Origin: Crossiella sp. S99.2
GTDB lineage: Bacteria > Actinomycetota > Actinomycetes > Mycobacteriales > Pseudonocardiaceae
NCBI RefSeq assembly: GCF_023094165.1
Contig: NZ_JALMDK010000018.1
Coordinates: 1-64,000 of the forward strand
Reading direction: 5' to 3'
Length of the DNA stretch: 64,000 nucleotides
In this document: piece after piece, positions 1 through 8,301 of the stretch
Layout of the letters: each line of letters starts with the position of its first letter
How positions within the stretch are numbered: position 1 is the stretch's first letter
The notes under the pieces: model-generated
What the model was told of the DNA's origin: nothing
What the model saw: the letters and a program-made list of their open reading frames with translations, nothing else
Databases searched by the model: none
Translations under genes and position numbers: made by a program

Positions 1-76
1 GTGTGCGGTCGGGGCGGATCGGGAAGGTCATCGTGCTTCCTGACCTCAGACGATGCAACGACCCCTAGAAACCACC

Positions 77-90
77 CAACGGCCAACACG
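77..90. repeat. Partial copy of the 20-bp element end (CAACGGCCAACACG)
   Basis: Fourteen bases match the inner part of the sequence that bounds the composite elements at 4134-4296 and 18196-18440. It lies just beyond the 3' end of the minus-strand ABC operon, the same kind of position as the other copies. It could be a decayed copy or the end of an element damaged on this side. Confidence 0.4.
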
Positions 91-103
91 CCGGCGAGGG
101 AAG

Positions 104-141
104 GTGCGGCGGCCGCGCCGGGGGTTGCGCGGCCGCCGCAC
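104..141 (-). terminator. GC-rich hairpin after the ABC exporter operon
   Basis: Two perfectly complementary 14-base arms (104-117 and 128-141) enclose a 10-base loop, starting 6 bases after the stop codon of the permease gene. There is no U-tract, which is normal for actinomycete terminators. Position and stem strength support termination of the minus-strand ABC operon. Confidence 0.65.
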
Positions 142-147
142 GGGGTT

Positions 148-957
148 TCAGACGTCGCGGGAGCGGAAGACCGCGAAGGTCACGGCCAGCACGATCGCCG
201 CGACCACGTACAGCCAGAGCAAGCCGCCCAGGGGCGGCAGGAAGCCGGGGTTGCCCTCCGGGGAGAGCACCTGCATGCCCGCCGAACTGGGCCAGAACTT
301 CAGCAGCGGCTTGCCGATCACCGAGGGCAGGCTGGGCAGGATCGCGGTGGGCACCAGCAGGGTCGCGGTGAACATGACCGCGATCCCGCCCGCCGTGGCC
401 CGCACCAGGGTGCCCACACCGAGGCCGAGCAGTGCCACCGCGGTCATCACCAGGCCGACGCCGACCACCGCGCGCAGCACACCGGGCTGGTCCAGGGTCG
501 AGAACGGCACGTCCTGGGCGGCGAAAACGCCCTGTCCGGCGAAGAACATGGCGAAACCGACCGGGATGCCGACGGTGAGACCGGCCAGGGTGACCACGGT
601 GGCCTTGGCCGCCAGCAACCGGCCGCGGCGCGGGACCGCGGCCAGGCTGGTGCGGATCATGCCGGTGGAGTACTCGGAGGTCATCGCGAGCACGCCCAGC
701 ACCACCATCGCCAGCATCCCGAAGATGAGCCCGGTGAACAGGCTCTCGTAGGTGGGATCGAAGGCGGCCCGGCGGGCGTCGGCGCCGTTGCGGTAGGTCT
801 GGGCCGCGTCCAGGCTGGCCAGTGACCCGATGCCGACGCCGACCACGGCGGTCAGCACCAGGGTGTACCAGAAGGACTTGAGGCTGGCCATCTTCTGCCA
901 CTCCGAGCGCAGCGCGTGCCCGAACGTCGCGGCAGGCGCGGTGGCGTGTTGACTCAT
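148..957 (-). CDS. ABC-2 type transporter permease
   Basis: A 269-residue integral membrane protein with about six hydrophobic segments, starting near residues 30-50 and ending at the C-terminus (LLWLYVVAAIVLAVTFAVF). It is the permease partner of the ATPase encoded immediately upstream; the ATG overlaps that gene's stop by 4 bp, which implies translational coupling. The EYSTGMIRTSL stretch is typical of ABC-2 permeases of the drug and bacteriocin exporter type, where two permease subunits pair with two ATPase subunits. The substrate cannot be read from the sequence. A divergent DUF5988/SARP pair lies beyond the ATPase, so a natural-product or self-protection role is possible but only inferred. 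Confidence 0.88.
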   Translation of the reverse strand: MSQHATAPAATFGHALRSEWQKMASLKSFWYTLVLTAVVGVGIGSLASLDAAQTYRNGADARRAAFDPTYESLFTGLIFGMLAMVVLGVLAMTSEYSTGMIRTSLAAVPRRGRLLAAKATVVTLAGLTVGIPVGFAMFFAGQGVFAAQDVPFSTLDQPGVLRAVVGVGLVMTAVALLGLGVGTLVRATAGGIAVMFTATLLVPTAILPSLPSVIGKPLLKFWPSSAGMQVLSPEGNPGFLPPLGGLLWLYVVAAIVLAVTFAVFRSRDV

Positions 958-1871
958 CGCAGGGCTCCTTCCGGCACGCCGAATTCCACGCTGTCCCTGG
1001 TGAGTTTCATGAACGCCTCTTCCAGCGATGCCTGCCGGGTGGTCAGCTCGTACAGCACCACGCCGTGGGTGGCGGCGAGTTTGCCGACGGCCTCGCAGTA
1101 CATGCCGGAGACCTCCAGCATGCCGCCCGGTCCGGGGGTGACGCTCGCGCCCGCTTCGGTGAGGCGGCGGGCGAAGGTCTCGGCGTTCGGGGTGCGCAGG
1201 AACACCACCTTCTGCGAGTTGGCGCGGACGAAATCGGCCACGCTGGTCTGCGCGATCAGCTCGCCGCGGCCGATGACCAGCAGGTCGTCGGCGGTCAGCG
1301 CCATCTCGCTCATCAGGTGGCTGGACACCAGCACCGTGCGGCCCTCGTTGGCCAGGTCGCGCATGAGGTTGCGGACCCACAGGATGCCCTCGGGGTCGAG
1401 CCCGTTGACGGGTTCGTCGAACATCAGGATCCCGGGGTCGCCCATCAGCGCGGCGGCGATGCCCAGGCGCTGGAACATGCCGAGGGAGAACTTGCCGACC
1501 CGGCGGCCGGCGACCTTGTCCAGGCCGACCACGCCGAGCACCTCCGCCACCCGGCTGCGGGCGATGCCGTTGCTCAGCGCCAGGCACAGCAGGTGCTGGT
1601 AGGCGGTGCGCCCGCCGTGCACGGCCCTGGCGTCGATCAACGTGCCGACCTCGCGCATCGGCGCGGGCAGGTCCAGGTAGCGCTTGCCGTTGACGGTGAC
1701 GGTGCCGCTGGTCGGCCGGATGAGCCCCAGGATCATGCTCATCGTGGTGGTCTTTCCCGCGCCGTTGGGCCCGAGGAAGCCGGTCACCAGTCCCGATCTG
1801 ATCGTGAAGCTCAACTCGTTGACCGCGGGCACGGCGCCGTACTTCTTGGTGAGGCCACGAGCCTCGATCAT
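954..1871 (-). CDS. ABC transporter ATP-binding protein
   Basis: A 305-residue DrrA-like ATPase that would power the ABC-2 permease downstream. It shows the Walker A motif GPNGAGKTT near residue 36, the signature FSLGMFQRL near residue 128, and Walker B GILMFDEP followed by NGLDPEG. The C-terminal third (about residues 215-305) is the extra domain common in ATPases of ABC-2 exporters. The ATG at 1871 is preceded on the minus strand by a GGAGGA ribosome binding site. It is first gene of a two-gene operon, divergent from the DUF5988 gene. Function is secure at family level; the transported molecule is unknown. Confidence 0.92.
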   Translation of the reverse strand: MIEARGLTKKYGAVPAVNELSFTIRSGLVTGFLGPNGAGKTTTMSMILGLIRPTSGTVTVNGKRYLDLPAPMREVGTLIDARAVHGGRTAYQHLLCLALSNGIARSRVAEVLGVVGLDKVAGRRVGKFSLGMFQRLGIAAALMGDPGILMFDEPVNGLDPEGILWVRNLMRDLANEGRTVLVSSHLMSEMALTADDLLVIGRGELIAQTSVADFVRANSQKVVFLRTPNAETFARRLTEAGASVTPGPGGMLEVSGMYCEAVGKLAATHGVVLYELTTRQASLEEAFMKLTRDSVEFGVPEGALR

Positions 1872-2120
1872 CCGTCCTCCTTGGCGCGGACTCTTGGTGC
1901 CTCCACCGTGCCTTCGGGCGCTGACCGGAGCCTGACACCGGACAGACCCCCGCGCCGATCACCGGTCTGACCGCGGACCGCCCGGCGGGTGGGTAGGGGG
2001 TGGATAAGGGGCTGCCTACGGGGCACCACCCCTTTTCTTTCTGGGTTCCCACGTTGCAAGCCGCGCTTTTAGGGTGCTAGCGGTAAGTCTCCACACCGCA
2101 CGAGGGAAGGAGGCAGTGGC

Positions 2121-2354
2121 GTGAATCGGATCAACGACACCCCGGGCGGCACCGAGATCGTGCTGGTGGGCGGCCCGGCCGACCTACCGGCCACGATCAG
2201 GAACCTGCGGATCGGCAACGTGGGCAAAACCAAGATCAAGATTCCGCGGCTGGGCGGCTACGAGCACTTCGAGCTGATCGCGGAGGTGGGCAACGGCCGC
2301 CCCGCGGTGCCACTGGTGTTCCGGTGGACAATGCGCACCAAGATCGCGGAATAG
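2121..2354 (+). CDS. DUF5988 family small protein
   Basis: A 77-residue soluble protein beginning MNRINDTPGGTEIVLVGGP. The ILVGGPADLP-like opening, central basic stretch and KIPRLGGYEHFE segment match my recollection of DUF5988, a small family of actinomycetes often found near natural-product genes. GTG is the start, with GAAGGAGG at about 2105-2112. It is divergent from the ABC exporter and upstream of a SARP regulator. Its biochemical role is not known. The family call is from memory of the motif, not from a search. Confidence 0.7.
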   Translation: MNRINDTPGGTEIVLVGGPADLPATIRNLRIGNVGKTKIKIPRLGGYEHFELIAEVGNGRPAVPLVFRWTMRTKIAE

Positions 2355-2663
2355 CTTTCCCCGAGGGAAACAATCGTGTGGGGATGCGGACACCGGGCCC
2401 AGGTCCGGTCGCCGCGGTCGCTGTCGTGGGGACGACGAGGCGACCCGGACCCGGCTGTGCGACCGGCGTCTGATTCCCCGGGGGACCGAACCGCCGCTGC
2501 GACGCGCCGACGCGTCGCCGGCCGGGAGCCGGGTTCGGTCTGACCGCCTCACCGGGAGGCGAGCACCACCTCGGCAGCTCCTTGGACCACCAATCGCCGA
2601 GTTCATATGTGCACCGCGCTGGGGGCGGCTGACGGTGACAGAGCGCTTCAGGGGAGAGGCTTA
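2355..2663. other. Intergenic region upstream of the SARP gene
   Basis: No convincing gene. It opens with a small hairpin TTTCCC-CGA-GGGAAA (2356-2370), a possible weak terminator for the DUF5988 gene. It also contains an inverted repeat CGACGCG/CGCGTCG (2500-2506 and 2511-2517). The ribosome binding site of the next gene, GGGGAGAG, is at 2651-2658. I see no clear heptameric direct repeats of the kind SARP proteins bind. Confidence 0.5.
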
Positions 2664-3434
2664 GTGAAATACGAGATCCTGGGACCGTTACGGGTCTTAG
2701 ACGACAACGCGTACACCTCCATCAGCGCGCGCAAGGTGGAGATCACCCTGGCCGTGCTGCTGATCCGGGCGGATCACGTGGTGTCCTTCGATCAGCTGGT
2801 GACCGAGCTGTGGGGTGATTCGCCGCCGCGCCGGGTGGCCGCGGGGGTGCACGTGCACATCTCGCAGCTGCGCAAGTTCCTGCATCGCCCGGACCGGGCG
2901 GACAATCCCATCGTCACCCACCCACGGGGCTATTTGCTGAAGCTGGGCAACGACGAACTCGACTTCCGGCACTTCCTGCGGCTCTGCGAGAGCGGTCGCG
3001 GTCTGGTGCGGGAGGAGCGCTGGGCGGAGGCTGCGGACTGCCTGGAGCGGGCGCTGGGGCTGTGGCGCGGGCCGGTGCTGCGTGATCTGGGCAACGGGCC
3101 GATCATCGACGGGTTCGCGGCCTGGCTGATGGAGTCGCGGCTGGAATGCCTGGAACTGCTGGCCGACTGCTGGCTCCAGCTCGGCAGGCACCGGGAACTG
3201 GTGGCGCAGCTGTACTCGCTGATCGCCGAGTACCCGCTGCGGGAGACCTTCTACCGGCGGCTGATGCTGGCGCTGTACCGCTCCGACCGGCAGGCCGACG
3301 CACTGGAGGTCTACCGGCGGGCGCGGCGGACCCTGCACGACGAACTGGGCCTGGAACCCTGCCGGGCCCTGCAGGACCTGCAACGGGCGATCCTGTCCTC
3401 ACCCAGGCAGCTGGACCTGCTGGCAGCCGGGTGA
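2664..3434 (+). CDS. SARP-family transcriptional activator (short AfsR/DnrI type)
   Basis: A 256-residue regulator with the short SARP layout: an OmpR-type winged helix (about residues 1-95, opening KYEILGPLRVLDD and containing the SQLRKFLHR recognition region), followed by a bacterial transcriptional activator domain (about 96-245) of tetratricopeptide-like helices ending in RALQDLQRAIL. SARPs switch on natural-product pathways. I chose the GTG at 2664 because a GGGGAGAG site lies 5 bases upstream and the conserved domain begins right there; an in-frame ATG at 2607 would add 19 residues of no family resemblance. It precedes a sugar epimerase gene by 76 bp, although no biosynthetic core genes are nearby. 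Confidence 0.88.
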   Translation: MKYEILGPLRVLDDNAYTSISARKVEITLAVLLIRADHVVSFDQLVTELWGDSPPRRVAAGVHVHISQLRKFLHRPDRADNPIVTHPRGYLLKLGNDELDFRHFLRLCESGRGLVREERWAEAADCLERALGLWRGPVLRDLGNGPIIDGFAAWLMESRLECLELLADCWLQLGRHRELVAQLYSLIAEYPLRETFYRRLMLALYRSDRQADALEVYRRARRTLHDELGLEPCRALQDLQRAILSSPRQLDLLAAG

Positions 3435-3510
3435 CACCGCCCCGGGGTGGCGGCGCGCACCGCCACCCCGGGCCTCCACCGGCCCGTCTACGAAGGTGTG
3501 GTGACCAGTC

Positions 3511-4116
3511 GTGAAATCCCGTCCGCTGGCGGTGCCCGGCGTGTTCCTGTTCTCCCCCCAGGCTTTCGCCGATCCACGGGGCGTTTTCCTGTCCCCGTAC
3601 CAGGAGGCGTCGTTCGTGGAAGCCTTGGGGCACAAGCTGTTCCCGGTCGCGCAGACCAGCCAGAGCACCTCCCGGCGCGGGTCGGTACGCGGCATCCACT
3701 ACACCCTCGCGCCACCGGGCACGGCCCGCTATGTCTGCTGTACCAGGGGTCGGGTGCTCGACTTCGCCATCGATCTCCGGGTGGGCTCGCCGACGTTCGG
3801 GCAGTGGGACCAGACCGAATTGGACGGGCAGAGCTGCCGCTCGGTGTACTTCCCGCCCGGGGTCGGGCACGCCTTCGTCGCGCTGGAGGACGACACGGTG
3901 GTGACGTACCTGATGTCGGAGCGGTATGTCCGGGAGAACGAGCTGGCGGTCTCGGTGGTGGACCCGGCAATCGGGCTGCCCCTGCCCGCGCTGGCCGACC
4001 CTGTCCGCTCGGACCGGGACCGGGAGGCGCCAACCCTGGCCTGGGCCCAGGACCTGGGCCTGCTACCCGACTACGCCGCCTGCCAGGCAGTCGAGCAACG
4101 CTGGCGACAGGACTAG
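3511..4116 (+). CDS. dTDP-4-keto-6-deoxysugar 3,5-epimerase (RmlC-like)
   Basis: A 201-residue cupin of the RmlC/EvaD family, which epimerises nucleotide-activated 4-keto-6-deoxyhexoses on the way to dTDP-L-sugars. Visible features are RGIHYT with the expected catalytic base His63, DLRVGSPTFG, FPPGVGHAF, the VTYLMSERY segment holding the expected catalytic tyrosine, and the closing RSDRDREAPTLAWAQ resembling the family's SxKD motif. Antibiotic-cluster epimerases of this kind may invert only C3 or C5; the sequence does not settle which. No other deoxysugar genes are beside it, but a macrolide-type glycosyltransferase lies 7.5 kb away, so it may serve that enzyme. It runs into a composite repeat 18 bp after its stop. 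Confidence 0.87.
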   Translation: MKSRPLAVPGVFLFSPQAFADPRGVFLSPYQEASFVEALGHKLFPVAQTSQSTSRRGSVRGIHYTLAPPGTARYVCCTRGRVLDFAIDLRVGSPTFGQWDQTELDGQSCRSVYFPPGVGHAFVALEDDTVVTYLMSERYVRENELAVSVVDPAIGLPLPALADPVRSDRDREAPTLAWAQDLGLLPDYAACQAVEQRWRQD

Positions 4117-4133
4117 GTCCACACCCCACCGGC

Positions 4134-4296
4134 GTGTTGGCCGTTGTCGTACGCAGTCTTGGCCGATCTGGCGGCGTGCTCCGCGCTCCCGTACCACTTG
4201 GGCCAACCGGTACGCCCACTTGGGCCAAATTGGCGTACCAGTTGGGCCAACTCGGCGTCCACAACGGCCAACACACCGTACGACAACGGCCAACAC
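4134..4296. repeat. Composite palindromic intergenic element, copy 1
   Basis: A 163-bp element bounded by a perfect 20-bp inverted repeat: GTGTTGGCCGTTGTCGTACG at 4134-4153 and its complement at 4277-4296. A second partial copy of the end (ACAACGGCCAACAC) sits at 4261-4274. The interior carries three TTGGGCCAA boxes separated by GTACGCC-like linkers. It fills the gap between two convergent genes and ends 13 bp before the stop codon of the LAL gene. It encodes no protein I would support. It could act as a bidirectional terminator or be a small non-autonomous mobile element. Confidence 0.8.
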
Positions 4297-4309
4297 GGGC
4301 GGGGGGGTG

Positions 4310-6763
4310 TTAACGGGCCGCGAGGGGTACTGCGACGCCGCATTCGGCGGCTAGGTGGCGGGCTCGGGTGGTCAGTTCGGCTGCTTGAGGGTCGTCGCCT
4401 AGTTCGCGGTGGGCTTTGGCGAGTTCGGCTACTGCGAGGGTTAGTTCGTAGCGGTCGCCTTCGCGGTCCAGGGTGCCGATGGATTCGCGTAGCAGTGGGA
4501 GGCGTTCCTCGGCGGCTCGGGTGATTGCGAGTACTCGCAGGGAGACTCCGCGTGGGCTGCCGCCGGCCGGGCAGCGGAGTAGCTGTTCGTAGACCAGGTC
4601 GCGGGCCAGGTCGAGTTTGCCGAGGCCGATCAGGGCCTGTGCGGCGTCGGTCCGCCAGGGGACCACGGTGGGCAGGTCGAGTTCCCAGGCGGTCATCAGC
4701 TGGCCGCAGGTCTGGAAGTCGGCCAGGGCGGCCTGGTGGCGGTCGGTGGCCAGGTAGTAGCCGCCCCTGGCGCGCAGGTACTGGAGGCCGAAGACACTGC
4801 GGAACATCATGTCCGGCACCGGGATCCGCAGATATCGGGCCGCCTGTTCGTGCTTGCCCATCGCGGTGGTGGCCAGTAGCAGCGAGGGCAGCGGCATGGC
4901 CAGGAACACGCCCCAGCCCGGCGGCGGGACCAGGGTCACCGCGTCCTCCGCGGACGCCTCCGCCTCGGCCATCCGGCCCTGCCGGATCTGCACGATCGCC
5001 TGCAACGCCTTGAGCAGCGCCTGCCAGCCGGGCGCCTTCTGGTACTCGGATTCCTTGACCAGGGACTGGCACCAGCTCGCCGCGCTCTCCAGCTTGCCCG
5101 CGTAGACCAGTGCGACCACCGCGGCCATGCTGGAGGCCAGTTCCGCCTCATCGCGCAACAGGACCTCCGGCAGCACCTGCTCGGATTTGGCCAGCACGTC
5201 GTGGTCCCCGGCGAGCACCCCGGTCAGCATGTCGCTGGCCCACCGGGGTCCCAGCACACCGGCCGGGACGCCGTCGACTTCGGCGCCGTTGACCCGGGCC
5301 GGGCCGGCCAGTTCCGGGAAGATCGCGCGCAGCCAGCGGCGGACCAGGTCCAGATCGCCGGAGGTCGCCGCCGCGCCCTGGCCGGGGTTCGGATCGACCG
5401 CGTCGAGGACCTCCAGGGCCTGGTCGAGCTGCCCGTGCCAGGCCAGGTGCCGGCACAGGCCGGCCACGTCGGGTGCAGCTAGGCGGCCATGCCGGGCGTG
5501 CGTGACCAGGTCGGGCAGGTAGCGCAGGCCGCGCGCGGGTGCGAATCGCCACTCGGCCTTGGCCAGCTCGGCGGTGAGTCGCGCCTGCTCCCGCTCGTCC
5601 GCGCTGATCTCGCGGGCCCGGTGCAGGAAACCCACGGCCTGTTCGCCCTGACCGCATTTCATCGCCTGCTCGGCCGCCTCCTCCAGGACCGGCACCGCCC
5701 AGGTGCGGGTGGTGTCCTCGTCCGCGGCGATCAGGTGCCGGGCCACGATCATCGCCGAGCTGCCCCGGTCGTGCAGCACCCTGGCCGCCCGGCCGCTCAG
5801 TGCCGCGCGTTCGGCGGGCAGCAGGGTTTCCAGCACCACGGTGCGGGCGGTCTCGTGCCGGAAGAGGTGGTCCCGGACCAGGCCGACCCGGGTGAGGATG
5901 CCGAGGGCCTGCCCGACCGAGGGGACGTCCAGGCCGAGCAACTCGCCCAGCACCGCGCGCGTGTCCGCCCGGCCGGGCGCGGGTAAGTCCGGGCCCAGCA
6001 CCGCCAATGCCTGGGCGAGCGCGAGTTCGGCCGGGTCGCCGCGGTAGAGGCAGTAGGACACCGCGGCGCGGAATGCCTCACCGGGTGCGCAGGCAGTGCG
6101 GTTCGCCTGGCAGTCCTCCAGGAAAGCCTGTACCAGCAACGGGTTTCCGCCGGTGACCTGGTGACAGGAGGCGGCGGTGACCGGGGTGCCGTCCAGGTTC
6201 GCGGCGGTCAGCAGGGTGCGGACCCCGGACAGGGACAGCAGGTCGAGTCGCAGTTGCCGGCAGTGCGGCATGCTGGACAGTTCGGCCTTGACCGCCAGGT
6301 ACTCCCGCGGCAATCGGGTGTTCTCGGTGAGCACCACCAGGATCCGCGCGGAGCGCACCCGGCGGGCCGCGTGCAGCAGGCATTCCAGCGAGGCCAGATC
6401 ACTGTGCTGCACATCGTCGACGAGCACCACCAACGGTTTGTCGCCCGCGAATTCCAGCAACGCGGTCCGGAACTCGCGGCAGAACCGGGGCAGGGAATCG
6501 CTGTCGGCGGACCGGGTGGCGCCGGTCTCGGCGAGCAGTTCACCGACCACACCCAGCGGCTCCGCACGTTCCCGCGGGGAGGCCGTCGCGGCGAGCACCA
6601 CGGCCCCTGACTCGGTGGCATACCGGCTGAATTCCTGTAACAGCGCGGTTTTCCCGCTCGCCGGGACACCGCTGATCACCACCACACCGCCGTTGCCCGC
6701 CAGGCAGTCGGTCAGGGTGTCCCGCAGGACCGCGAGTTCGTCGTCCCGGTCGGCCAGGGTCAT
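4310..6763 (-). CDS. LAL-type STAND ATPase regulator lacking the C-terminal LuxR HTH
   Basis: An 817-residue protein starting MTLADRDDEL, as MalT/LAL regulators do. It has Walker A GVPASGKTA (residues 32-40), Walker B LVVLVDDVQHSD (about 105-116) and long helical tetratricopeptide-like repeats to the end. Typical LAL regulators continue for another 70-100 residues into a LuxR-type helix-turn-helix; here the reading frame stops at CGVAVPLAAR, 13 bp from the composite repeat. It therefore lacks a recognisable DNA-binding domain. Its ATG overlaps the stop of the efflux gene by 4 bp, placing it third in an AfsR-like/MFS/LAL operon. It may be a truncated relic, or it may now act through protein contacts. 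Confidence 0.85.
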   Translation of the reverse strand: MTLADRDDELAVLRDTLTDCLAGNGGVVVISGVPASGKTALLQEFSRYATESGAVVLAATASPRERAEPLGVVGELLAETGATRSADSDSLPRFCREFRTALLEFAGDKPLVVLVDDVQHSDLASLECLLHAARRVRSARILVVLTENTRLPREYLAVKAELSSMPHCRQLRLDLLSLSGVRTLLTAANLDGTPVTAASCHQVTGGNPLLVQAFLEDCQANRTACAPGEAFRAAVSYCLYRGDPAELALAQALAVLGPDLPAPGRADTRAVLGELLGLDVPSVGQALGILTRVGLVRDHLFRHETARTVVLETLLPAERAALSGRAARVLHDRGSSAMIVARHLIAADEDTTRTWAVPVLEEAAEQAMKCGQGEQAVGFLHRAREISADEREQARLTAELAKAEWRFAPARGLRYLPDLVTHARHGRLAAPDVAGLCRHLAWHGQLDQALEVLDAVDPNPGQGAAATSGDLDLVRRWLRAIFPELAGPARVNGAEVDGVPAGVLGPRWASDMLTGVLAGDHDVLAKSEQVLPEVLLRDEAELASSMAAVVALVYAGKLESAASWCQSLVKESEYQKAPGWQALLKALQAIVQIRQGRMAEAEASAEDAVTLVPPPGWGVFLAMPLPSLLLATTAMGKHEQAARYLRIPVPDMMFRSVFGLQYLRARGGYYLATDRHQAALADFQTCGQLMTAWELDLPTVVPWRTDAAQALIGLGKLDLARDLVYEQLLRCPAGGSPRGVSLRVLAITRAAEERLPLLRESIGTLDREGDRYELTLAVAELAKAHRELGDDPQAAELTTRARHLAAECGVAVPLAAR

Positions 6764-8301
6764 GATTTCTGCCCGTTGGAGCCTTCGTACAGCTCGTGGT
6801 GGTCCACGATCACGTTGGGCACCTTGCGCATCGCGATCAGCGCGGTCACCGCGGCGATCACCAGCAGCACCGCCCCGGTGACCGCGGTGACGTGCACGGC
6901 GTCCACGAAGGCCGACCTGGCCGCCGCGACCACCTGCTGACCGGCCTCGCCGGTAAGCCGGCCGGCCGCCGCGATGGCGTCCCCGATGGACTCGCGGATC
7001 GCGGGCACCGCCTCGACCGGGGTACCCGACGGCACGACCAGGCCGGTCCGGTAGACGGTGCTGAGCAGGGTGCCCAGGATGGTGATGCCCAGTGCCCCGC
7101 CCAGTTCCTGCGCGGTCTCGGCGATCGCGGAGGCCGCGCCCGCACTGTCCCTCGGCGCGCTGGCGATGATGTTGTCCGTAGTGACCGCCATGGCCACGCC
7201 CAGGCCACAACCCAGCACCAGGCCCGCGGTCAGCAACAGGGTCAGCCCTGGCGTCACGCCGATCCAGTTGAAGGCCAGGAACCCGGCGGCGGAAAGCCCG
7301 AGTCCGGCGCAGACCACGCCGCCACGGCCCAGTTTGGCCACGAGTTGCCCGCCCAGCGTGGCGCCGAGGGTGATACCGAAGACGATCGGCAGGAAGGCCA
7401 GTCCGGTGTTGAACGGTGGCCAGCCCCAGGCGAACTGGAGTAGCTGGGTGAAGGCGAAGGACAGCACGACCAGGGTGAACACCGTGATCAGGTTGGCCAC
7501 GATGGAGGCGGAGAAGGCCGGGTAGCGGAACAACCGCACGTCCATGAACGGGTGCGCCAGCCGCTTCTGCCGCCGCACGAACACCACCAGCAGCACCAGC
7601 CCGAGCACCGCGGCCCCGATCACATCCGGTTTGGTGAGCCCGGACAGCGGTGCTTCCTTGATCGCGTAGACCACGGCCACGATGCCGACCGCGGACAGCG
7701 CCGCGCTGAGCAGGTCGATGCGGCCGGGCCGCGGGTTGCGGGATTCGGGCAGCACCAGGAATCCGCCGATGACGATCAGCAGCACCACCGGGATGTTGAT
7801 CAGGAACACCGTGCCCCAGTGGAAGTTCTGCAACAAAGCCCCGCCGACCAGTGGCCCCAGCGCCGCGCCGCCCGCGCCGACCGCGCTCCACACGCCGATG
7901 GCCATCGAACTCTCTTTGGGGTCGGTGAAGACGTTGCGCAGGATGGACAACGTGGACGGCATCACGGTGGCCGCCGCCGCGCCCTGCACCGCCCGCGCCA
8001 CGATGAGCAGTTCGGCGGTGGGTGCGTAGGCCACCGCCACCGAGGCCAGGCCGAACAGCGTGGTGCCGATGAGCAGCAGTCGTCTACGACCGATCCGATC
8101 GCCCAGGTTGCCCATGGTGATCAGCAGCCCGGCCAGGGCGAAGGTGTAGGCGTTGGCGATCCAGAGCAGCTGGACCGCGGAGGGTTGCAGGTCGACGGTG
8201 AGCGCGGGGATCGCCAGGTGCAGCACGGTCAGGTCGATGGCGAGCAGCATCATCGCCAGGCAGGTGACTGCCAGTACCGCCCACTTCCGCGCCTTGGTCA
8301 T
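6760..8301 (-). CDS. MFS drug-efflux transporter, DHA2 (EmrB/QacA) family
   Basis: A 513-residue membrane protein with about 14 hydrophobic helices, the DHA2 arrangement. Motif A-like GNLGDRIGRRR follows helix 2, LAIDLTVLHLAIP lies in helix 1 (family motif D1) and GAALGPLVGGAL is the antiporter motif C. These proteins export hydrophobic or cationic compounds in exchange for protons. It is coupled by 4-bp overlaps to the AfsR-like regulator upstream and the LAL protein downstream, so a pump is sandwiched between two sensors; self-resistance or export of a natural product is the natural reading. The substrate cannot be predicted. Confidence 0.93.
   Translation of the reverse strand: MTKARKWAVLAVTCLAMMLLAIDLTVLHLAIPALTVDLQPSAVQLLWIANAYTFALAGLLITMGNLGDRIGRRRLLLIGTTLFGLASVAVAYAPTAELLIVARAVQGAAAATVMPSTLSILRNVFTDPKESSMAIGVWSAVGAGGAALGPLVGGALLQNFHWGTVFLINIPVVLLIVIGGFLVLPESRNPRPGRIDLLSAALSAVGIVAVVYAIKEAPLSGLTKPDVIGAAVLGLVLLVVFVRRQKRLAHPFMDVRLFRYPAFSASIVANLITVFTLVVLSFAFTQLLQFAWGWPPFNTGLAFLPIVFGITLGATLGGQLVAKLGRGGVVCAGLGLSAAGFLAFNWIGVTPGLTLLLTAGLVLGCGLGVAMAVTTDNIIASAPRDSAGAASAIAETAQELGGALGITILGTLLSTVYRTGLVVPSGTPVEAVPAIRESIGDAIAAAGRLTGEAGQQVVAAARSAFVDAVHVTAVTGAVLLVIAAVTALIAMRKVPNVIVDHHELYEGSNGQKS

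Noticed and set aside
148..2052. A 634-residue minus-strand frame spanning the whole ABC operon
   Set aside because: Only its C-terminal part is the real permease; the rest is an out-of-frame shadow of the ATPase gene, which has intact Walker motifs in another frame.
4310..7891. A 1,193-residue minus-strand frame that would fuse part of the MFS region to the LAL protein
   Set aside because: The added residues are an Arg/Gly-rich shadow of the MFS gene. The LAL domain begins MTLADRDDEL at an ATG that overlaps the MFS stop.
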